From Brevibacterium zhoupengii (GTDB taxonomy: Bacteria; Actinomycetota; Actinomycetes; Actinomycetales; Brevibacteriaceae): a stretch of 64,000 bases of DNA. The number at the start of each line of letters is the position of its first letter. The stretch's first letter is position 1. The stretch lies in the NCBI RefSeq assembly GCF_021117425.1, contig NZ_CP088298.1, positions 1,798,001-1,862,000 of the forward strand. Direction: 5' to 3'. Below are positions 11,437 through 18,172 of this stretch, in pieces. The notes under the pieces are model-generated. The model ran no database searches. It was not told the DNA's origin and saw only the letters and a list, made by a program, of their open reading frames with translations. The position numbers were made by a program, and so were the translations under genes.

Positions 11437-12375
11437 GTGAACAGCCAACACATTCCCTTCCTCGTCGATGTCGAATCACTGCGCCGCAAGGCCGCGGACC
11501 GTGGTTTCGATCTCCCCACTGTCATCTGGGACGACGTCTGTTCGTCGACGAACGACGAGTTGGCCTCACTGGTCCGCGGACAGACGCAGCTGAGCGAGCA
11601 CCCCACCGATCGCACCCGCCGCATCGCAGTCGCAGACGGCATCGACCTCGCCGCGGAGCCCGCCCAGTTCTCCGTCTACGGCACCGATCATCAGAACGCC
11701 GGACACGGGCGCCTGGGCCGGACCTGGACCGTGCCCCCACGCCGTTCGCTGACGTTTTCGATCCTGCTGGAACCCGGCGCCGTCTTCGACTCCTGGGGAT
11801 GGATTCCCCTGATCGCCGGTGAGGCGGTCAGATCTGCCATCGCCGAGGCGGGAGTGCCGGCCGTACTCAAGTGGCCCAACGATGTACTCACCGAGGACGG
11901 AAAGAAGCTGTGCGGGATCCTCGCCCGGGTCGAACCATCACCGAGCGGACCGCGAATCGTCTTGGGAATGGGGATCAACACCCGCCTGCAGAGCGACGAT
12001 CTGCCACGTGAGAGCGCCAGCTCCATTGCCATCGAAACAAACACCGATGGTTCAGAAGTTGCTCATGAAGACTTGTTAATCTCTATCCTGAGCACATTGA
12101 TTCCTGCCTACAGGGAGCTTGTCGAATATGACGATGACGATTTCAGCCGCAGCACAGCCGGTGCCAAGGTGCGTGCGAACATGGTGACCCTCGGAACCCG
12201 GGTCAGAGTCGAACGCCCCGATGGAAGCAACCTGTATGGCCGAGCCACCGGGCTCGACGCCGGCGGCGATCTCATCATCGACAACGACATCAGTGTCAGC
12301 GCCGGCGACGTCCACCACTTACGACCGGCCGCCGAGCCAGCAGTGACGAACCCGGAAGTCGAGGGCCACAGATGA
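11437..12375 (+). CDS. birA: Biotin--[acetyl-CoA-carboxylase] ligase
   Basis: This 312-residue biotin protein ligase activates biotin with ATP and attaches it to the carrier lysine of biotin-dependent carboxylases. Visible are the biotinyl-AMP loop GRLGRTW (91-97), KWPNDV (145-150), the KKLCGIL segment holding the catalytic lysine, and the GMGINT strand. The C-terminal SH3-like domain ends near 300. There is no N-terminal helix-turn-helix, so unlike E. coli BirA it should not act as a repressor. The GTG start has a leaderless -10 pattern. It overlaps the cyclase gene downstream by four bases. Confidence 0.93.
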   Translation: MNSQHIPFLVDVESLRRKAADRGFDLPTVIWDDVCSSTNDELASLVRGQTQLSEHPTDRTRRIAVADGIDLAAEPAQFSVYGTDHQNAGHGRLGRTWTVPPRRSLTFSILLEPGAVFDSWGWIPLIAGEAVRSAIAEAGVPAVLKWPNDVLTEDGKKLCGILARVEPSPSGPRIVLGMGINTRLQSDDLPRESASSIAIETNTDGSEVAHEDLLISILSTLIPAYRELVEYDDDDFSRSTAGAKVRANMVTLGTRVRVERPDGSNLYGRATGLDAGGDLIIDNDISVSAGDVHHLRPAAEPAVTNPEVEGHR

Positions 12376-14039
12376 CAGGTGTCTCGGACTTCACCGCCGA
12401 ATTCAACATCGTCTCCGACGACGGGCCGGACCCAGTAGACGAGCCGCAGGGTCCCGCCGGTGAGTCGGCGGACTCGGTGCACGCTCCACAGGACTCTGCC
12501 GATGAATCTCAGAACGTCGCAGACGAGTCCCAGGGCTCGGGCCAGAAGGGTCATGAGACGGGGGGTCATGGGACGGGACACGAGGCTGACGACTTGAGTA
12601 TGGAGAGTGACGACTCTGGCACGGAGCGGGACTCCGCTGGTCCGACATCGGGTGAGAGCGACGTGCCCTCCGCCACCTCGGGAATGAAGTCGATACCAGT
12701 GATCAGAGAAGACCAGATCGAGGATTCGGCCAACTCGAATAAGCCGACCGCAGCCACCCCACCTCCGTCGGTTCCGGGAATCGAGCACGGCGATGACGAC
12801 CTCCCAGCCACCTCGGTGATGGAAACCGTCCCGTGGGACGAGGACGCATCGAGCGATGAGACAGACTCATCGGCGACATCGGATCAGTTGGATGAGAAGG
12901 CTCGCGGAGACTTCTTCGAAGGCTTGCAGGAGGATCCGCGAACCGCGGCCCTGCAGATCCTCGACGAAGGTGACGAGAACGAGACCGTCTACGAAACACG
13001 CAGCGCGGCCGAACGCCTCGAAGAGATCCTCCTCGACGGCAAGCGCGTGCTCGACCGTCGCGAAGCGGCGAAGCTCGGCGGCATCTCCACGGTCTCCGCG
13101 CGCAAGATGTGGCGTGCACTGGGGATGTCACAGACCGACGGCGCGGAGAAGGCCTACACCGTCAGCGATGCACATGCACTGCGGATGTGGGCCAAGCCCG
13201 TTGCCGACGGTCTCATCGATCAGTCCACTGCCTTGTCACTGGCCCGCGCGATCGGACAGACCACGGACCGTCTGGTCGTGTGGCAGATGGAGACGCTCGT
13301 CGACTTCCTCACCGAGGAGGAGGGCCTGACCGACCCCGAAGCCAGGCGCGACGCACTGCAGCTCGTCGAGGACATGGTCGATCCTCTGCAGCGGATGCTG
13401 ACGTATTCCTGGCGGCGCAACCTCGCCGAGGTGATGGGCCGCCTCAACGTCAACGTCTCCGATGGTCTGGCCATCGACAACAGGCAGGGCTGGTACGACT
13501 CGTCGATGCCGCTGGCACGTGCCGTCGGCTTCATCGACCTCGTCTCCTACACGCGTCTGTCGCAGAAGATGGAACCCAGGCAGCTGGCGAATCTGGTGCA
13601 GGAGTTCCAGGGGATGGCCTACAACATCGTGGCCACCGGCGGCGGTCGCGTCATCAAGACCGTCGGCGACGAGGTGTTCTTCGCCGCCGAGACGCCCTTG
13701 GGCGGAGCGGAGATCGCGATGACGCTGATGGAACGCGTCACCGCTGCCGAGGATCTGCCGCAGGCACGCGTCGGATTCGTGTGGGGCAGGGTCCTCTCAC
13801 GCTTGGGCGACATCTTCGGGTCGAGCGTCAATCTCGCTGCCCGGCTCACCGCCGTGGCCGATCCGGGCACGATCTTCACCGATGAGGACACGGCCCGGGT
13901 GCTCTCGGCTTCGGATGCCTATGTCTTCGAGCGGCGCGAATCTCTGTCGCTCCAGGGACTGGGGGAGACCGGCATCGGCGAGATGAAGCGCGGCACGGCT
14001 GCCCGGATGCAGCTGGACCTCGACGACGACGAGAACTGA
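12372..14039 (+). CDS. Class III adenylate cyclase, Rv1264-like with regulatory domain
   Basis: This 555-residue cytoplasmic cyclase makes cAMP from ATP. Residues 1-190 are a highly acidic, disordered Ser/Asp/Glu region. Residues about 205-350 resemble the helical regulatory domain of M. tuberculosis Rv1264 (YTVSDAHALRMWAKPVADGLIDQ), which senses pH. The catalytic domain (about 380-550) has all key residues: metal-binding D389 and D433, adenine-selecting K429 and D480 (GDIFG), and the transition-state Asn and Arg in NLAARL. No membrane span is present. It is translationally coupled to birA (ATGA). Homodimerisation is expected. pH sensing is inferred from the domain match. Confidence 0.9.
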   Translation: MTGVSDFTAEFNIVSDDGPDPVDEPQGPAGESADSVHAPQDSADESQNVADESQGSGQKGHETGGHGTGHEADDLSMESDDSGTERDSAGPTSGESDVPSATSGMKSIPVIREDQIEDSANSNKPTAATPPPSVPGIEHGDDDLPATSVMETVPWDEDASSDETDSSATSDQLDEKARGDFFEGLQEDPRTAALQILDEGDENETVYETRSAAERLEEILLDGKRVLDRREAAKLGGISTVSARKMWRALGMSQTDGAEKAYTVSDAHALRMWAKPVADGLIDQSTALSLARAIGQTTDRLVVWQMETLVDFLTEEEGLTDPEARRDALQLVEDMVDPLQRMLTYSWRRNLAEVMGRLNVNVSDGLAIDNRQGWYDSSMPLARAVGFIDLVSYTRLSQKMEPRQLANLVQEFQGMAYNIVATGGGRVIKTVGDEVFFAAETPLGGAEIAMTLMERVTAAEDLPQARVGFVWGRVLSRLGDIFGSSVNLAARLTAVADPGTIFTDEDTARVLSASDAYVFERRESLSLQGLGETGIGEMKRGTAARMQLDLDDDEN

Positions 14040-14229
14040 GCCAGAGAGTCTCCCCGAACCAGAATCTGCTGCGCACCACGCACCGGCAGTTTCACCTGGC
14101 ACCGTTGGCTGCGCTGCGCACCGTCAGCCGTAATTCATACAGCTGCAGTGGTTGTTTTTGCGAATGCGGGTACCACGTGTGAAGTGACGTGTGATCGCAA
14201 TCACTGTTCACGGCAGGGCGGCTTTTCTC

Positions 14230-14364
14230 GTCCGATATCTCAGACAGCGCTGTTCGAGACCTCAGACAATGCTGTTCGAAACTTCAGACAGCCGCGCCAG
14301 GCATCTCAGCGCCGTGGGAAATTGTCCGGTATCTCAACACTGCGGGGCTCTGTCGGATAGCTCA
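14230..14364. repeat. Stop-codon-bearing tandem array downstream of the topoisomerase gene
   Basis: Read on the minus strand, six degenerate units resembling CTGTCTGAGATATCGGACAG each contain TGA. On the plus strand the corresponding TCA trinucleotides are at 14240, 14262, 14284, 14306, 14334 and 14362; the last is the parC stop itself. Spacings are 22, 22, 22, 28 and 28, all equal to 1 modulo 3, so the TGAs cycle through the three frames. The intergenic gap 14040-14361 contains this array and no gene. Small palindromes such as ACAGCGCTGT lie inside it. Confidence 0.85.
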
Positions 14365-17088
14365 GAACAGTGCGGTGTCGTCGTCATCATCGTCGTCATG
14401 GGAGACGATGACGGCGTCGTTGGAGTCGATCTTCGAGCGGGCGATCTCCTCCTTCGCCTCATCGAGATCCGGCCCGCCGTCGAGGTTGAGATCGAGTCCA
14501 TCGAAGCTCGTCGCCAGGCCTGGGGAGTGCGTGCCGGCCGAGGACGATGAGCCCTCGCCGGAAGCGCCACCGTCACCGGAAGCGTCAGCACCTGCATCGC
14601 CCGTAGCACCTGCGGGGGCCACCTCGGCGTCACCGAGGCGGGGGACCGTCCCGATGACGTCGATCTTGGATTCCAACGGCGAACCGGTGGCATCGCGTCG
14701 AGACATCTCGGCCGGCAGAGTCCTGGCTCCACCCGCCTGTGCAGCGGCCTGCGGAGAGTCGCCGACCCATGCCAGGGACAGCTCGGTCTCTCCCTTGAGG
14801 AACTTATGGGCACGCACACCCGAGGTCGCACGACCCTTGGTCGGGTACTCAGAGAAGTCGCTGACCTTGATCGATGAGGAGGGTGCGCCGTAGAAGTTCT
14901 CGCCGCTGGCGACGGTGACCACAGCGAACGTGCCGATGTTGGTGTCGGCGTCGCCGTCCTCATCGGTCTTGGCCGCCTTGGGCGTCATGCCGAAGAAGAG
15001 GGCACGCGCATCGGCGGCGACCTTCATGCCCGCCACACCCGAGGCATTCCAGCCCTGAGCGCGCAGTCCGGAGGCGTCGAAGGCCAGCAGCTGCGCGTTC
15101 GAAGTCACGAACACTGCCAGGGACTCATCGATGTCCTTCGGCTGCGCAACGCCGATGACGGAGTCCTTGCCCTTGAGGGTGATCGTTTCCCATTCGCTCT
15201 TGTTCGGACGTGCGGCCACGGACACACGTTTGACGACTCCGCCTGCGGTGCCGAGGACGAACTCACGATCGAAGTCGATGAGACCGAGGACGGTTTCGTT
15301 CTTCTCCAGTGTCACGTAGTCGGCGATCTTGACGCCGCCAGCGACGTTCGGACGTGTTGCTGCCGGGGGCAGGGCCGGCAGATCGACGACATCGACCATG
15401 TGCAGACGACCGGTCGAGGTCACCGCACCGACCTTGCCCTGAGTCGTCGAGACGATCTCCGAACGCAGGGCATCATGGCTCGAGCGCTTCCCGACCCGCT
15501 GCAGCGGTGACGCATCGGCGGTCCGAGCGATCCGCCCCGATGTTGAGAGCAGGACTCGGCACGGGGCATCGGCGATCTTGAGATCTGCCTGCGCCTTCTT
15601 GCCCTTGGCGGAGAGCTCCTTCATCGAGCCTTCGATGAGGACCGTACGCCGAGGTGAGCCGATGGCTTCCGCTGTCGCCTCGAGTTCGGTGGCGACGAGT
15701 TCACGCAGCTTGGCCTCATCGGCAAGCAGGTCTTCGAGGTAGGCGATCTTCTTGCGCAGCTCGTCGCGTTCGGCTTCCAGCTCGATCCGCGAGAACTTGG
15801 TCAGCCTGCGCAGCTGCAGGTCGAGGATGTAGGTGGCCTGAAGCTCCGAGAGCTCGAAGACATCCATGAGGCGGGTGCGGGCCGTGGCCGCGTCATCGGA
15901 GGAACGAATGAGCTGAATGACCTCGTCGATGTCGAGGATCGCAATGAGCAGACCCTCGACGAGGTGGAGGCGATCCTTGGCCTTGCGCAGCTGGAACACC
16001 GTGCGGCGTCGGATGACGTCGATGCGGTGGGCGAGGTAGACCGTCAGCAGTTCGCGCAGGCCCAGCGTCCGCGGCTGGCCGTCGACGAGGCAGACGTTGT
16101 TCATGCTGAACGATTCCTCGAGCGGTGTCTGCCGGTAGAGCTCGGCGAGGACCGCCTCCGGATTGAACCCGTTCTTGATGCCGATGACCAGGCGCATCCC
16201 GTTCTTGCGGTCCGAGTAGTCATCGATCGAGGCGATGCCGGTGAGCTTCTTCGCGCCGACTGCGTCCTTGACCTTGGACACGACCTTTTCGGGACCGACG
16301 AGGTACGGCAGTTCGGTGACGACGATGCCCTTGCGTCGGGCGTTGATGTTCTCAATCGAGACCGTGGCCCTGGTGCGGAACGTCCCGCGACCGGTCTCAT
16401 AGGCTTCGCGCACTCCGTCGAGCCCGATGATCCGTCCTCCGGTGGGCAGATCAGGGCCGGGGATGAAGCGCATGAGTTCGGCCAGGCCCGCCTCCGGATT
16501 GCGGATCAGGTGGCAGCAGGCGGCGATGACCTCGCCGGGATTGTGCGGGGCCATGTTCGTGGCCATGCCCACGGCGATTCCGGACGTGCCGTTGATGAGC
16601 AGGTTCGGGAATGCGCTGGGCAGCACATCGGGCTGAGTCAGTGTGTTGTCGTAGTTTCCGACGAAGTCGACGACATCTTCGTCGAGACCGGCGATCATCT
16701 GCATCGAGGCGGAGGTCAGTCGGGCCTCTGTATACCGTGGGGCGGCCGGGCCGTCATCGAGGGAACCGAAGTTTCCGTGGCCGTCGACGAGGGGCACGCG
16801 CATGATGAAGCTCTGGCTCAGTCGCACCAGCGCATCGTAGATCGCGGTGTCACCATGGGGGTGGAGCTTGCCCATGACATCGCCGACGATGCGCGAGGAC
16901 TTCACATGTCCGCGTTCGGGGCGCAGGCCCATGTCGCCCATTTGGTAGACGATGCGGCGCTGGACGGGCTTCAGCCCGTCCCTGGCATCGGGTAGGGCGC
17001 GGGAGTGGATGACCGAGACCGCATATTCGAGGAACGAACTCTCCATCTCTGACGAGACGTCGACATCGATGACTCTGCCTTCGGTCAT
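14362..17088 (-). CDS. parC: DNA topoisomerase IV subunit A
   Basis: This 908-residue type IIA topoisomerase A subunit cleaves and rejoins DNA during decatenation and relaxation, with ParE as partner. The catalytic tyrosine is Y119 (APRYTEARL). The quinolone-determining region reads GKLHPHGDTAIYD, with Thr81 at the usual Ser position. The tower and coiled-coil region and a six-bladed C-terminal domain follow. The tail (about 830-908) is low complexity and ends in a run of seven aspartates before TALF. The start at 17088 has AAAGGAG five bases upstream and is preferred over an ATG six codons earlier. GyrA is less likely: the HPHG region and C-terminal domain fit actinobacterial ParC better. 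Confidence 0.88.
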   Translation of the reverse strand: MTEGRVIDVDVSSEMESSFLEYAVSVIHSRALPDARDGLKPVQRRIVYQMGDMGLRPERGHVKSSRIVGDVMGKLHPHGDTAIYDALVRLSQSFIMRVPLVDGHGNFGSLDDGPAAPRYTEARLTSASMQMIAGLDEDVVDFVGNYDNTLTQPDVLPSAFPNLLINGTSGIAVGMATNMAPHNPGEVIAACCHLIRNPEAGLAELMRFIPGPDLPTGGRIIGLDGVREAYETGRGTFRTRATVSIENINARRKGIVVTELPYLVGPEKVVSKVKDAVGAKKLTGIASIDDYSDRKNGMRLVIGIKNGFNPEAVLAELYRQTPLEESFSMNNVCLVDGQPRTLGLRELLTVYLAHRIDVIRRRTVFQLRKAKDRLHLVEGLLIAILDIDEVIQLIRSSDDAATARTRLMDVFELSELQATYILDLQLRRLTKFSRIELEAERDELRKKIAYLEDLLADEAKLRELVATELEATAEAIGSPRRTVLIEGSMKELSAKGKKAQADLKIADAPCRVLLSTSGRIARTADASPLQRVGKRSSHDALRSEIVSTTQGKVGAVTSTGRLHMVDVVDLPALPPAATRPNVAGGVKIADYVTLEKNETVLGLIDFDREFVLGTAGGVVKRVSVAARPNKSEWETITLKGKDSVIGVAQPKDIDESLAVFVTSNAQLLAFDASGLRAQGWNASGVAGMKVAADARALFFGMTPKAAKTDEDGDADTNIGTFAVVTVASGENFYGAPSSSIKVSDFSEYPTKGRATSGVRAHKFLKGETELSLAWVGDSPQAAAQAGGARTLPAEMSRRDATGSPLESKIDVIGTVPRLGDAEVAPAGATGDAGADASGDGGASGEGSSSSAGTHSPGLATSFDGLDLNLDGGPDLDEAKEEIARSKIDSNDAVIVSHDDDDDDDTALF

Positions 17089-17378
17089 GGAACTCCTTTG
17101 ACGCACGAATTTTCCGCTCAGTGTGCTCTCTCAGAGACCGAGGCCCAGCATCGGCAACGGAGAGCACCCGTCGATTCTAGCGTTCGAATTGAGTTCTACG
17201 GCTCAAGCCCGCTTTTCCGAGGCGTCCGTGTCGGCGTCAGCGGAGCGCCCAGGCTGCCTCTCCGGTCCTTCGGCGTCATGTCAAAGTGTGCGTGAGTCTG
17301 CGCATTGAGGCAGCTTCGGAACTGTCTCAGGTGTACTCAGGACTGTGCCAGAAGAGTGTGCGGACCAGCTCAGAGAGT

Positions 17379-17933
17379 TCAGGCCTGCTGTGTTTTGTCG
17401 CCTACCCACGACAGGAACTGCCCCATGTACGATTCGACGTGGGAGCGATCGGCTGTGCCAGCTATCAGTTCGGTGATCATCATTCCCATCACGGAGCTGT
17501 TCATCGTGCGAGCCATCTCAGCATCGACCTTGGCCAGTCGCATAACGAACTCGTCGATCTTCGCGGTGTTCTTCTGCTTCGCGGCTAAGGCCTCGTTCGG
17601 AAGGGCGGGGTCGAGGCTGAGCATGATCATCGTGTAGAAGCGGTTCCGGTCTGTGGTCAGCCAGTTCATGCAGAAATCGACGGCGATCTCCTGCGCGGGC
17701 TTTCCGCTGTCGCGGAACATGTCCGGCAGACGATCGAGCTGCTGCGAGTTGAGGTCTCCGATGCGTTCCATGATTCCTGTGATCAGGGCGTCGCGGGTGC
17801 GGTAGACATTCGATGTGGACCCGACCGGCAGCTCGGCAAGGGCATCGACTGCCCGGTGGGTGAGTCCACGAACTCCCTGTTCGGCGACTACAGCGATGGC
17901 GGAGTCGGTGACGACGTCTCTTCGTGAAATCAT
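17379..17933 (-). CDS. TetR-family transcriptional regulator
   Basis: This 184-residue TetR-type repressor has an N-terminal DNA-binding domain (about 5-50; GLTHRAVDALAELPVGSTSNVYRTRDAL) with the common L-P-x-G-x-x-Y/S turn. The helical C-terminal domain contains FCMNWLTTDRNRFYTMIMLSLDPAL. It stands alone, downstream of the GNAT-synthetase gene but 239 bases away. Two 17-base palindromes and a third inverted repeat in its upstream region make autoregulation likely. The ligand and other targets are unknown. The gap 17107-17378 to parC holds nothing recognisable beyond TGAG-rich degenerate repeats near its stop. Confidence 0.87.
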   Translation of the reverse strand: MISRRDVVTDSAIAVVAEQGVRGLTHRAVDALAELPVGSTSNVYRTRDALITGIMERIGDLNSQQLDRLPDMFRDSGKPAQEIAVDFCMNWLTTDRNRFYTMIMLSLDPALPNEALAAKQKNTAKIDEFVMRLAKVDAEMARTMNSSVMGMMITELIAGTADRSHVESYMGQFLSWVGDKTQQA

Positions 17934-17957
17934 TTCTTTCTGGCCTCACTCTCGTGA

Positions 17958-17978
17958 GGCACCCGCAGTACGGGTGCC
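17958..17978. promoter_or_regulatory. Hairpin in the TetR gene leader
   Basis: GGCACCCG (17958-17965) and CGGGTGCC (17971-17978) are perfect complements around CAGTA, and the plus strand continues TTTT. The hairpin lies about 25 bases upstream of the TetR start in its presumed 5' leader. It may be an attenuator-like stem, a further protein-binding palindrome, or a rightward terminator. Confidence 0.6.
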
Positions 17979-17992
17979 TTTTGGATGGTGGA

Positions 17993-18033
17993 TGGCCAGT
18001 GACTGGCCACAGACTATGGCCAATGTTTGGCCA
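17993..18033. promoter_or_regulatory. Twin 17-bp palindromic operators
   Basis: TGGCCAGTGACTGGCCA at 17993-18009 is a perfect palindrome about a central G. TGGCCAATGTTTGGCCA at 18017-18033 is the same site with one mismatch. Their centres are 24 bases apart. Size, symmetry and position upstream of the TetR gene fit TetR-dimer operators. This is the clearest regulator-binding signal in the window. Binding itself is inferred. Confidence 0.75.
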
Positions 18034-18042
18034 CACACTAAA

Positions 18043-18066
18043 ACACGAATTTATAACGTTTCGTGT
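18043..18066. promoter_or_regulatory. Inverted repeat ACACGAA-N10-TTCGTGT
   Basis: Perfect 7-base arms surround TTTATAACGT, an AT-rich spacer containing TTATAA when read on the minus strand. It sits just upstream of the twin operators and may overlap the -10 region of the TetR promoter or be a separate regulator site. Confidence 0.55.
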
Positions 18067-18172
18067 CGAACGGATACAGACACTACCTGCAATAGAGAAG
18101 AATTGGTATAAGACTCGCCAAACTGCCAGTCGGTTCCCACTAAATGGGGCATATCTGCATTCCCCTGGCGTG

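Noticed and set aside
14148..14550. Small open frames in the cyclase-parC gap
   Set aside because: They are made of the stop-bearing repeat and antisense parC sequence; no independent coding signal is present.
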